The notes under the pieces were generated by a model, which worked only from the letters and a program-made list of their open reading frames with translations, was not told the DNA's origin and searched no databases. A program made the translations under genes and the position numbers. A DNA stretch of 64,000 bases. Origin: Streptomyces nodosus. GTDB taxonomy: Bacteria > Actinomycetota > Actinomycetes > Streptomycetales > Streptomycetaceae. Within the stretch, counting starts at the first letter, position 1, and the number at the start of each line of letters is the position of its first letter. Positions 37,284 through 45,599 of this stretch are shown in pieces. The stretch spans positions 4,371,501 through 4,435,500 of the forward strand of contig NZ_CP023747.1 in assembly GCF_008704995.1 (NCBI RefSeq), in the 5' to 3' direction.

Positions 37284-38756
37284 TCAGCGCTGCGGCTGGA
37301 GATACGGCTGCAAGTGGTGCAGCCGCGTGTAGTGGTCCGGGTGCGAGGAGAGCAGCTTGCTGAGCGCGCTCTCCCGGACGGGGACGCCGCCGTTGCGGTA
37401 GGTCAGCTCGGCGGTCCGGCGCTGGTCCTGCTGGTGCAGCTTGTCGAGCACGGCGGCGAGCATCGGGGCGAAGCCGAGGGCGGCAGCGTGCTCGTCGGCG
37501 CGCAGCTCGGAGCGGCGGCCCACGGCGGCGAGCGCATAGGGCACACCCAGGATCAGCAGCGGAAGGCCGTAGAGCGTACCGACCGTCGCCAGGGCGATGA
37601 AGCCGAAGAACATCGCCACGAAGACGACGCCGAAGCAGCCGAACACACGCGACACCTTGAACACCACGCCGGAGAACGCCTTGAGGAACCGCCAGGCGAG
37701 GCGTCCGGGCAGCGCGTACCAGTAGCCGAGCAGCGAGGACCAGGCGTGGCCGCCGACATGGTGGCCCAGCTCGTGCGCCAGGACGGCGGCCAGTTCGCCG
37801 TTGGGCAGCTGCTCGACGGCGAAGCGGGTGACGCCGACGATATGCCCGGCTGCCGCGACCGCGTTCAGATTGTCGCTGTCCTCCACCCACAGCTCATAGG
37901 CGCGTCCCTCGATGCCGGCACGCGCCGTGACCTCGTGCCAGACCCGTTCGAGTCTGGCTTGTTCCTGCGGGGTGGGGTAGCGCAGCCGCAGCAGATGGCG
38001 CGCGAGGGCGCTCTCGGTGGGGCGGTGGAACACGAGTGCGCCGCTGAGGAGCCAGGCGAGGATCAGCAGCAGGCCGAGTCCGCCGAAGAAGACGGAGACC
38101 AGGGCGACCACAAAGAGGCTGCACAGGAAGTTCGGCAGGTGGAGCAGGAGGCTGCCGACGGCGGTGGCGTCGGTGCGCCGCTGGTCCTTGGAGATGTGCA
38201 CACGCCCGTGGTCGGTGCTGATGTGGTGGGGGTGCGCCGGGTCGTGGGGGGAGAGCGCCCCGGGGGGCGGCGCCGGCGGGGGTGCCGTCGGGTAGTGGGG
38301 TGGCGGTCCCCCTTGGAGGTGGTGCGGCGGCGGGCCGGCCTGGGGGTGGTGGGGAGGGGGGCCCGCTTGGGGGTACTGCTGGGGGTACTGCGGTGGTGGG
38401 GCCGCCTGGGGGCGGTACGGTGCCGGGCCTGCTCCGGGGTGATGGGGTGCCGCTTGGGGGTACTGCTGTGGCGGTCCCGGTTGGGGGTACGGCGGTATGG
38501 GGCCGGCCTGGGGGTACTGCGGAGGGGGCCCTGCCTGGGGGTGTTGTGGGGGCGGTCCGGCCGGTGGTTGGGCGTGGGGGGCCGGGGCGGGATAGGGGTA
38601 CGGGGGTGCGGCCGCCGACTGCGGATACGCCGGAGGCTGGTCGGGCTGCGGATACGGGGGAGGCTGCTGGGGCTGCGGCGGCGGCATCGGCTGCGGCGAG
38701 GCGGCCTGCGCGGACGGCCCGGGGTCTTCGGGCGGGGGCGGTGGGGATGCGGTCAT
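37284..38756 (-). CDS. M48-family membrane metalloprotease with Pro-rich N-terminus
   Basis: This 490-residue protein has three parts. Residues 1-180 are a Pro/Gln/Tyr-rich low-complexity region with repeats of the type PPPQYPQAG. About 202-243 are membrane segments. The rest is an M48 zinc peptidase with HELGHHVGGH (zinc ligands from residue 328) and SELRADEHAA (third ligand at about 417) flanking further membrane helices. It resembles HtpX-type proteases. It is the last gene of the minus-strand block, 43 bases after the PycTM-like gene, so a shared transcript is likely. The substrate is unknown. Confidence 0.87.
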   Translation of the reverse strand: MTASPPPPPEDPGPSAQAASPQPMPPPQPQQPPPYPQPDQPPAYPQSAAAPPYPYPAPAPHAQPPAGPPPQHPQAGPPPQYPQAGPIPPYPQPGPPQQYPQAAPHHPGAGPAPYRPQAAPPPQYPQQYPQAGPPPHHPQAGPPPHHLQGGPPPHYPTAPPPAPPPGALSPHDPAHPHHISTDHGRVHISKDQRRTDATAVGSLLLHLPNFLCSLFVVALVSVFFGGLGLLLILAWLLSGALVFHRPTESALARHLLRLRYPTPQEQARLERVWHEVTARAGIEGRAYELWVEDSDNLNAVAAAGHIVGVTRFAVEQLPNGELAAVLAHELGHHVGGHAWSSLLGYWYALPGRLAWRFLKAFSGVVFKVSRVFGCFGVVFVAMFFGFIALATVGTLYGLPLLILGVPYALAAVGRRSELRADEHAAALGFAPMLAAVLDKLHQQDQRRTAELTYRNGGVPVRESALSKLLSSHPDHYTRLHHLQPYLQPQR

Positions 38757-38799
38757 GGCGAGCGTTCCTTCACTTGCGGGTGTGGGGACGGCCGGCAGG

Positions 38800-39348
38800 T
38801 CAGCCGATCAGCAGGGAGGCGGGCAGCAGGACCGTGCCGGCGCAGAAGGCGACGAGGCCGACCCGGATCCACCGGTGCTTCTGGGCGGCGATCCGGCTGG
38901 TCTCGGCGAGTGCTCCGGTCAGGGCCTCCGTGGGGTGGCGCTCGGTGTCGGCGAGCGCGCTCTCCAGATGCCCCTGCCGGACGGCCTGGTGGATGTCTCC
39001 GAAGTAGGACAGGGTCCGGCCCGGTTCCCATGTCCTGGTGCGGTAGCGCGGCAGCACGGCCAGCAGCAGGGCGAACAGCGACAGCGCGAGGGAGAGGGCC
39101 CCGGCCCACCACAGGGCGTTGCCCGGTCCGGAGAGCGAGACCGGGGTCCACCTCCGTCCGGCGAGCAGACCGCTGAAGACACCGGCGGTCATGCCGAGGG
39201 CGGCGACCAGGACCGATGCCTTGCTGTCGGCGCGGGCGATCTCGGCGCGCAGTTCGGTGAGGAGCCGCTCACAGAGCTCGGCGCGTGCCGTGGAGCCGTC
39301 GGCCGGAGCGCCGGTGGCCGGGGCGGGTGCGGGATCGAGGGCGGTCAT
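38800..39348 (-). CDS. Pycsar-effector-like (PycTM-type) small membrane protein
   Basis: A 182-residue protein with helices at about residues 46-64, 79-99 and 160-180. Before the first helix is a conserved-looking AEIARADSKASVLVAALG segment, the D-x-KA pattern of the Pycsar transmembrane effector family, which in known Pycsar systems disrupts the membrane on binding a cyclic pyrimidine nucleotide. The start at 39348 has GGAAGGAG upstream and overlaps the stop of the upstream SPFH-like gene (ATGA). The family match is by pattern only. Confidence 0.68.
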   Translation of the reverse strand: MTALDPAPAPATGAPADGSTARAELCERLLTELRAEIARADSKASVLVAALGMTAGVFSGLLAGRRWTPVSLSGPGNALWWAGALSLALSLFALLLAVLPRYRTRTWEPGRTLSYFGDIHQAVRQGHLESALADTERHPTEALTGALAETSRIAAQKHRWIRVGLVAFCAGTVLLPASLLIG

Positions 39349-41009
39349 GTGCTGCTCCTTCCGTCGTCGCCGCCGGCTTCCTCGGTGGCATCGGCGGCGC
39401 GCTCCACCGGGGTCCCGGGGGACTGCTCCGGGGGCGCCGCGTCCGGCCGTTCGGGTGCGTTCGGGGTGGTGCCGTAGCCGGGCGGGGGCTGCCACCCCGT
39501 CTGCGGCGGCGCATACGCGGTGGCGGGCGGCGGGGGGAAGGCGCCGGCGGCGCCGTACGGGGCGGCCGTTGCCGGGGGCGGCGGCGTGAACGGGGGCGGT
39601 CCCGGGGGTGTGTATGGACCGGCGGGCGGTCCCGGGGGCGTGTAAGGACCGGTCGCAGGAGGGCCGTACGGGCCCGCGGCAGCGGGCGGCACCGTGGGCG
39701 GTGGCGGAGGCGGCGGGGTGCCCGGGACCGGTGCCGGGCTGGTCGCCGGAGGGCCGGGCGGGGGGACCGGAGCCGCCCCGTCCGGTGGTGCGTCGCCCCG
39801 CCCGGCGTCGGTCCGCCCGGCCTCCACCTGCCCCGCCGCGTCCACCACGACTCCCGGGTAGGCGGGCCCCGTTCCTCCGGGGAGCGGGGGCGGGCTCTGG
39901 GGGACTCCGGGGAGACGCTGGTTGAGGATGTCGCTGACCGTGCGCAGCGCCAGCTGCTTCGGCCCCTCCAACTCGTAGTTCTCCGCCGCGTCACCGCTCA
40001 GCAGCTGCTTCACCAGGTCCATCTGCGCCTGGATCATGCGGAGCTGGTCCTCACGCATGCTGGTCATGACGAGCTGGGAGTCCTCCGGGTGCTGGGCGAG
40101 ATGAAGCGCCCAGGAGTGGACTCCGCCCTGCTGGAGGTGCCACTGGTAGAAGTCGATCTTCTGGGCCTCGATCTGCTGCAGCTCCAGTTGCTGTTGCCCG
40201 TGCTGCAGAGCGAGCTGGTGCTGCTGCCCGCTGTGCAGCAGGGCTTGTTCGTGCTGCCACCGCTGCTGCTGGAGAAGCAGCTCCTGCTGCTGCGTGCCGT
40301 ACACCATGGCTCGTTCGACCTGTAGTGCGTCCTGCTGCCGCTGACGCCGGTCCGCCTCGACGTCGACCTCCATGCCGCGCTGGGCCACCCGGACCTGCTC
40401 GGCGGCCGAGTGGTCGATGGCCTGCAACCGTTGCTGGTGCTCGATGTTCGCCTGGTCACGCCTGAGCCGCAGGGTCCAGGTGACCTGCAGTCCCGCGGGC
40501 GCTCCGAGCGGCCCCAGCACGGTGACCGCCTGCAGCAGCTCCCGTTCGGTCACCGCGCTGTCGGCGATGGCGAACCGCCGGGTCACCGGCCGGGCCGCCT
40601 GCTGGAGTTCGCCGAGCAGCAGCCCCGGCACGTCCCGGTGCCCGCTCGCCACGAACCGGGCCGGGTCCAGGACCTGCCAGGAGAGGTCGACCTCGGCCGT
40701 GAACTCGAAGGCGTCGTTGTCGCTGGGCAGCGTGAGTTCGGCCGTCCAGCGGTGCACGCCCATGTCCACCTCGTACACGGCGGTGTACCGGTTGGCGACG
40801 ACCTCGGCGCGTGTCGGGCGCCGCGGCGGCGGATACGCCTCGAAGGAGCCCTTGGGGGTGGAGAAGACGAGCGCATGGTCGATGCGGACCAGCGAGCGCA
40901 GATTGAAGTCGAAGCGGGACAGCTGACGCACGGTCAGCACCGGGTCGACCAGCTGGGTGTGCCGGTCCGCCGGCTGCTGCCACTCGGGCTGGCGGTGGAA
41001 GGGGGGCAT
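39345..41009 (-). CDS. SPFH/band-7-like protein with coiled coil and Pro-rich tail
   Basis: The first ~185 of its 554 residues look like an SPFH (prohibitin/flotillin-like) domain: FEFTAEVDLSWQVLDPARFVASG, a GLLLGELQQAARPVTRRFAI segment and GLQVTWTLRLRRDQANIEHQQRL. Next is a Gln/Glu-rich coiled coil (about 185-330), a short conserved-looking segment, and a C-terminal Pro/Gly/Tyr tail with GPYTPPGPP-type repeats. SPFH proteins build large rings on membranes. No signal peptide or membrane helix is visible, so it probably acts on the cytoplasmic face. The start at 41009 has GAGGAG upstream. Confidence 0.72.
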   Translation of the reverse strand: MPPFHRQPEWQQPADRHTQLVDPVLTVRQLSRFDFNLRSLVRIDHALVFSTPKGSFEAYPPPRRPTRAEVVANRYTAVYEVDMGVHRWTAELTLPSDNDAFEFTAEVDLSWQVLDPARFVASGHRDVPGLLLGELQQAARPVTRRFAIADSAVTERELLQAVTVLGPLGAPAGLQVTWTLRLRRDQANIEHQQRLQAIDHSAAEQVRVAQRGMEVDVEADRRQRQQDALQVERAMVYGTQQQELLLQQQRWQHEQALLHSGQQHQLALQHGQQQLELQQIEAQKIDFYQWHLQQGGVHSWALHLAQHPEDSQLVMTSMREDQLRMIQAQMDLVKQLLSGDAAENYELEGPKQLALRTVSDILNQRLPGVPQSPPPLPGGTGPAYPGVVVDAAGQVEAGRTDAGRGDAPPDGAAPVPPPGPPATSPAPVPGTPPPPPPPTVPPAAAGPYGPPATGPYTPPGPPAGPYTPPGPPPFTPPPPATAAPYGAAGAFPPPPATAYAPPQTGWQPPPGYGTTPNAPERPDAAPPEQSPGTPVERAADATEEAGGDDGRSST

Positions 41010-41089
41010 GGTGCGTGTGTCTCCTCGGAACGGACCGCCGGGCGATCGGCGGGGAGGCACGAGGTCCCCCACCGGTCGTCCCGCCGGGC

Positions 41090-43303
41090 TCAGCGGGTGG
41101 GGAGCGTGGTCAGCAGACGGGCCGCGACGGACGGCGGGGGCGCACCGTCCTCGCCGGGCATGGTGCGCAGCAGATGGTCCAGGCGTTGGTGCTCGGCGGG
41201 CGTGGTGACCAGCGTGGGCAGCAGTGCGGCCAGCGCCCACTCGACCGCGGTGGACCGGTCGGCGAGCAGCACCCAGGCGCGCAGCACGTCCAGTGCGTGC
41301 CGGGTGGTGCGCGGGTCGGAGAGCGCCGCCCGCCACAGGAAGGGGACGCCCTGCGCGGCGGGCCCGCCCTCGCCCGCGGCACGGGCGTACCAGCCGAGGA
41401 CGAGCGGGGTGCCGGACCGCTCGTCGTCGCTGTCGGTGCGGCGGCAGGCGCTCACGAAGCCGCCGAGCGTGAGATCGCGCACCGCCCGGTCGTCGTCCAG
41501 GTGGGCGCGGAGCTCGGCGAGGACCGGGTCGCTCGCCGGTGAGAGCAGCAGCAGCTCCACCGCCTCCGCCAGCTCCCGCGCCAGTTCGCCGTCGGTGTCG
41601 TCGGGCGCGCCGGCGTACAGCCGTCGTACGGCACCGCGCAGCGCGGCCAGCGCCTGCTCGGGACGCTCGGGGCCGATCAGCCCGTAGGCCCGCACCGCCA
41701 CCCAGCGCAGCCGCGGGTCGTCGCCCGCGCACCAGGCGTCGAGGATGCGGGGGATGTTGGGCGTGCCGACCAGATGGGCGAGGGTGAGGGCGTTGACGGC
41801 GACGAGCCGGTGCCGGAACCGCCTGGAGAGGCCCCAGACCTCGATGACCAGCGCCATCGCGGACGGCAGGTCGGTGCGGGCGAGCACGGCGACGGCGGAC
41901 GCGGCGCGGGTGCGGACCAGGGGGCGGCCGTCGTCGGCGAGACGGCGCAGCCACTGGATCAGCGCGGGCCGGGCGGACGGATGGCCGGTCCACACCTCGC
42001 GCAGCAGCACCAGGGAGGCCCGTTCGTCGTGGAACGCCGCCTTCTGCTGCGTCACCGGGCCCCATTCGGTGTGCTCGTCCTCCCAGTAGGTGTGGGCGCG
42101 GGCCAGTTGGAGGCGCTTGCCGACGTGGGTGCCGAAGACGGGCACCTCGGGGACGCGGGAGGGGTTCTCGGTCTCCTGGAGGAAGCGGTAGAGCAGATCG
42201 CCGAGTTCGGCGGTCAGCGCGTAGGGACCGCCGTCGAAGGCGGCGAGCGCGACGAGGAACGCCTTGTCCCGCAGATGGAGCGAGGTGTCGTCCTCCTCGA
42301 ACCACTCCTGGACCTGGTTCTCCAGGGACACCAGGGAGAACCGGGCGACCGTGTCCTCGGTGACGTCCCCGGCCGAGTACCGGCCGAGCAGCCGGGCGAA
42401 CGCGGCCACCTCGCGCAGCTGGTGACCGCGGGTCAGGAAGTCGGTCACGGACGGCAGGTCGAGCAGCTCGGCGATGGTCTCCCGGTCGGCACCGGCGCCC
42501 AGATGGGCGGCGAGCACCTCGGCCGCGGCGGGCGGTCGCCACTCCTCGGCGGTCACGTCCTCCAGTACGGCGCCGGGTCCGACGGTGACGACCAGATAGG
42601 CGTCCTGCTCCAGGAGGCGGTCGCGGGCGGCCAGCAGATGGGTCTCGCGCAGCGGACGGTCCCGGCGGGTGGCGAGGTCGCACAGGACATGGCCACGGGC
42701 CGGGTTCTCCGGGGTGAGCCGCTCGGCGAGGGCGCCCGGGCCGGTGTCGCGGTCCAGCGTGCGGACGGGGAGGGCGCCGAGCCGGCGCAGCAGCATCAGG
42801 GCGGCGGTGCGCCGGCCGGTGAAACGGCCGCCGGACAGGACCAGGACGCGGTCGCGGCGCAGCCGGTCCAGCAGACGGTCCATGACCTGCTCATCGGCGA
42901 CGAAATGGTCCGCCAGCCGCTCCAGGGTGGCGCCCGGGACCTCGCCGGAGGCGGCCGCGGACGCGGTGAGCCCCGGCACCGCGAGCTGGTAGATCTCCGT
43001 CTTGCTGCCCAGCAGGACATCGCCGGAGAAGTGGCCGCCGCTGATGCCGCCGTGCTGGTCGCCGACGACACCGCCGCTGAAGCGGGCCCTGGCGCCGACG
43101 TTCATGGTGCGGGGACTGTGGTCGACCAGCTCGCGCCGCGCCGCCCAGGCGTCCTGCGGCTGGTCGCGCTCCTCCGGCTCGTCCTCGGGGCCGGGGCCGG
43201 GGGCGGTGTCGTCCGCGGGGACCGGGTCGGCCGGCGGCGGTCCGCCCGCGGGTCCGGGCGCGGAGGCCGGGTGCGGGGACGTCTGCGCCTCGGGCGTGCT
43301 CAT
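41090..43303 (-). CDS. P-loop-like/HEAT-repeat protein with N-terminal glycine-rich motif
   Basis: This 737-residue protein has a Pro/Ala/Glu-rich start, then a glycine-rich motif at residues 75-96 (ending GGISGGHFSGDV). A nucleotide-binding-like segment follows, with LVLSGGRFTGRRTAALML (residues 155-170, P-loop-like but with Arg for the usual Lys) and a hydrophobic strand ending in Asp (HVLCDL). The C-terminal half has repeated helical pairs of the HEAT type (about residues 440-700). The layout is that of a STAND-like sensor. ATG overlaps the upstream cyclase-like gene stop (ATGA). No function is proven. Confidence 0.72.
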   Translation of the reverse strand: MSTPEAQTSPHPASAPGPAGGPPPADPVPADDTAPGPGPEDEPEERDQPQDAWAARRELVDHSPRTMNVGARARFSGGVVGDQHGGISGGHFSGDVLLGSKTEIYQLAVPGLTASAAASGEVPGATLERLADHFVADEQVMDRLLDRLRRDRVLVLSGGRFTGRRTAALMLLRRLGALPVRTLDRDTGPGALAERLTPENPARGHVLCDLATRRDRPLRETHLLAARDRLLEQDAYLVVTVGPGAVLEDVTAEEWRPPAAAEVLAAHLGAGADRETIAELLDLPSVTDFLTRGHQLREVAAFARLLGRYSAGDVTEDTVARFSLVSLENQVQEWFEEDDTSLHLRDKAFLVALAAFDGGPYALTAELGDLLYRFLQETENPSRVPEVPVFGTHVGKRLQLARAHTYWEDEHTEWGPVTQQKAAFHDERASLVLLREVWTGHPSARPALIQWLRRLADDGRPLVRTRAASAVAVLARTDLPSAMALVIEVWGLSRRFRHRLVAVNALTLAHLVGTPNIPRILDAWCAGDDPRLRWVAVRAYGLIGPERPEQALAALRGAVRRLYAGAPDDTDGELARELAEAVELLLLSPASDPVLAELRAHLDDDRAVRDLTLGGFVSACRRTDSDDERSGTPLVLGWYARAAGEGGPAAQGVPFLWRAALSDPRTTRHALDVLRAWVLLADRSTAVEWALAALLPTLVTTPAEHQRLDHLLRTMPGEDGAPPPSVAARLLTTLPTR

Positions 43304-44187
43304 GTGCGCTCACCCCGTTCGCGGTGACGGTCCGCGCCGTCGCCGACGACCACATCGCCGGAGAAGCGGCCGCCGCTGATGCCGCCGTACTGGTTGCCGC
43401 CGATCACGCCACCGGTGAAGGTGGCGCCCTGGATGTTGACGACGGTGCCCGGCGCCGGGGCTCCCCCTGATCCGGCCGGCGCCGGGCGGTCCTGGTGGGA
43501 TCCGTCCCGGGATCCGTCCTGCGGGGGCGCCGGCGCCGGGCGGTCCCCCGAACCGCCCGGCGCCTCCCCCGCCCCCGTGTCACCGTGGTCCTGGTCCCCC
43601 GTCGTGGCCGCCTCGCCGGGCACCGGCCCGTGCAGCCAGGCCTTGAGGGGGCCGTTCTTGCTCTCCATCGTCACCGGGTGGAAGTCGGCGGCCGGGACGC
43701 CGGTGTGGTCATGGCGCACGACCCCGGTGTAGAGGGCGTCCGAGACGCAGAGCGCGAAGTCGTCGGGCCGTTCGCGCAGGGCGGCGCGCAGCAGCCCGGC
43801 GTCCAGCAGCCGGCAGGCGTGGTTCAGGTCGGACCCGACCCAGCCGTCGTGCCGGTCCACCGCGACGTACCCGGTGGCGACGACTCCCCGCAGCCGGATC
43901 TGTGCGGAGCGGGACGCCATGCGGTTGATCGCGCGCAGCTGCGCCGGGACCTCGGTGAGCAGAGCCCTCAGCAGCGCCGTCACCGGGGCGTTGGCGTCGA
44001 TGAGCTCCATCACGGAGTCGCCGCGGTCGGCCCGCAGCCGCCGGGTCTCGTCGATGCCGGCGCTCTCCAGCGCGCGGTCGGTGATGTCGTAGAGCATGCG
44101 CCGCAGATAGGCCTGCTCCACGTCGTCCCGGTCGCTGAACCTCTCGATGTCCAGCAGAAGGATCGTGCGGCTGACGGGATCGCTCAT
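43300..44187 (-). CDS. Class III nucleotide-cyclase-like protein with C-terminal glycine-rich motif
   Basis: Residues 1-190 resemble a class III cyclase catalytic domain. ILLLDIERFSD has the first metal Asp (D13), RADRGDSVMELID the second (D57), and WVGSDLNHACRLLDA has the transition-state Asn (N122) and Arg (R126). All key positions are therefore kept. A Pro/Gly/Asp linker (190-247) follows, then a motif at 257-279 almost identical to the one in the next gene product. Which cyclic nucleotide it makes cannot be told; Pycsar cyclases (PycC) belong to this class. The start at 44187 gives the catalytic domain at the N-terminus; an open frame continues upstream. Confidence 0.75.
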   Translation of the reverse strand: MSDPVSRTILLLDIERFSDRDDVEQAYLRRMLYDITDRALESAGIDETRRLRADRGDSVMELIDANAPVTALLRALLTEVPAQLRAINRMASRSAQIRLRGVVATGYVAVDRHDGWVGSDLNHACRLLDAGLLRAALRERPDDFALCVSDALYTGVVRHDHTGVPAADFHPVTMESKNGPLKAWLHGPVPGEAATTGDQDHGDTGAGEAPGGSGDRPAPAPPQDGSRDGSHQDRPAPAGSGGAPAPGTVVNIQGATFTGGVIGGNQYGGISGGRFSGDVVVGDGADRHRERGERT

Positions 44188-44386
44188 GGTCGCCTCTCGA
44201 GGGGGAACGCCGTGCAGGACAGCAGAGTGACGGCGGGAGCCCCGGAGCGGTGAGGGCGGATGACCCACTCCGAGTGTGACCGTGTGCACAGAGCGCCTCG
44301 GGTGGTGGCGGAAGGCCCACGCGGCGGGGCGGGGGCCTTCGAACGCCGGGGCAGGGTGTGCCGCCGTCGGGGGAGAGAGGGGGCGG

Positions 44387-45151
44387 TCAGCTCTCAGGCG
44401 ACCTCGGCGGTGAGGGAATCCCGGTGGCCGGGCCCGCCGCGGCGATGCGGCGGAGTATGTCGGGGCGCCTGATCAGCAGCATGCGGCGGCCGGTCGCGAC
44501 CGCCTCCTTGTCGCGGAGCTCGCGCAGCAGACGCTGCACCATCTCCCGGGAGGCACCCACCGAGCCGGCGAGTTCCTGTTTGCTCAGCGGCACGGAGAGC
44601 TCGATGCCCTCGGCGGTGCGGCGGCCGTGCGTGCGTGCGAGATCCAGCAGAAGGACCGCGAGACGTTCCCGCACGCTCAGGGAGGCGAACTCCAGCCGAC
44701 GCCGGTCCGCCGCGCGGGTGCGGTCCGCGGTCAGTCCGAGCAGCGCGAACGAGACGGCGGGGGAGCGGCTCAGAAAGTCCCTGAACCGCTCGTGCTCGAC
44801 CGCGGTCGCCCGCACCGGTTCCAGCGCGGTCACCGTGGCCGCCCGGGGCCGGCCGGTGAGCGCGGCCGCCTCGCCGATGATGTCGCCGGGCCCGCGCAGC
44901 GCGAGCAGCGCCTCATAGCCGTTGGCGGCCGAGGCGGTGACCTTCGTCCAGCCGTGCACCAGGAAGAGGACATGGGAGGAGGGCTCGTGCTGATGGAGCA
45001 GCACCACCCGCGGTCCGAAGGTCAGCTCATGGCCGAGCGCCAGCAGTGCCGAGCGGTCCTCCGCCTCCAGTCTCGCCAGGAACGGAACCCGGTCGTCCAG
45101 GCCCCCGTCGTCCGGCGAGTACGCCGCCGTCCATGTCGTCGCCATGCCCAT
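44387..45151 (-). CDS. Crp/Fnr-family transcriptional regulator
   Basis: This 254-residue protein has an N-terminal cyclic-nucleotide-binding beta-barrel (about 25-140) in which the phosphate cassette is recognisable (IIGEAAALTGRPRAATV, with the Glu and Arg that contact cyclic nucleotide in Crp). A dimer helix follows, then a winged helix-turn-helix with SKQELAGSVGASREMVQRLLREL. It is transcribed towards the cyclase-like gene, 199 bases away, and diverges from rpsL. It may be regulator or sensor for the block below; that is inference from position. An ATG two codons later is an alternative start. Confidence 0.87.
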   Translation of the reverse strand: MGMATTWTAAYSPDDGGLDDRVPFLARLEAEDRSALLALGHELTFGPRVVLLHQHEPSSHVLFLVHGWTKVTASAANGYEALLALRGPGDIIGEAAALTGRPRAATVTALEPVRATAVEHERFRDFLSRSPAVSFALLGLTADRTRAADRRRLEFASLSVRERLAVLLLDLARTHGRRTAEGIELSVPLSKQELAGSVGASREMVQRLLRELRDKEAVATGRRMLLIRRPDILRRIAAAGPATGIPSPPRSPES

Positions 45152-45599
45152 CCCCCGAATCCCTCGCCCGCAGCGGACGGATCAACGTACTGAAAGCACA
45201 TGCCGGTGGGGCACGGAAGAGCGCGATTCGGCCATGTCTGTCCGAAGTGCTTCGGGCGGGCCCCCGAGCTGCCGCCCGGGCACGCGGCTCCAGTCGCTTC
45301 GCGGTGCCCGGACAAGTGGGACCAAGCGCAGGCAGGGAGGTGCGGGGCACGGGGTGTCGAGTCCCGCTCCATTTGTTTTGACCGAAGTCCGTGCGGTAGG
45401 TACGCTCAGACCTTGTGCCTGGGGTGTGCCCTGGCTCTCGTGCGTGCCTTCAACCGCATGGCGAGCCGTCACCGGCCACCGCGATCTGCGCCCTTCTCGC
45501 CTTGCGGCGGGAGTCTGCGGGATTCGACACACCCGACCGCGTGGGTCGGTGAAGTTCCAGGTTAGCTGTACCCATCGGCACACAGAAACCGGAGAAGTA
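45152..45599. other. Intergenic region between the Crp-type gene and rpsL
   Basis: These 448 bases separate divergent genes. They hold the rpsL promoter (45378-45406) and a leader of about 190 bases to rpsL. No gene was recognised. The promoter of the minus-strand regulator should lie in its left part, but no clear boxes were found. Confidence 0.65.
45378..45406 (+). promoter_or_regulatory. rpsL (str operon) promoter
   Basis: TTGACC at 45378-45383 and TACGCT at 45401-45406, exactly 17 bases apart. This is the best housekeeping promoter match in the window and sits upstream of the ribosomal-protein operon. Confidence 0.78.

Noticed and set aside
38240..38760. DNA tandem repeats in the start of the M48 gene and in 39480-39740 as non-coding repeats or CRISPR
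   Set aside because: They are codon-level repeats of Pro/Gln/Tyr and Pro/Gly/Tyr tails, irregular in length and in frame.
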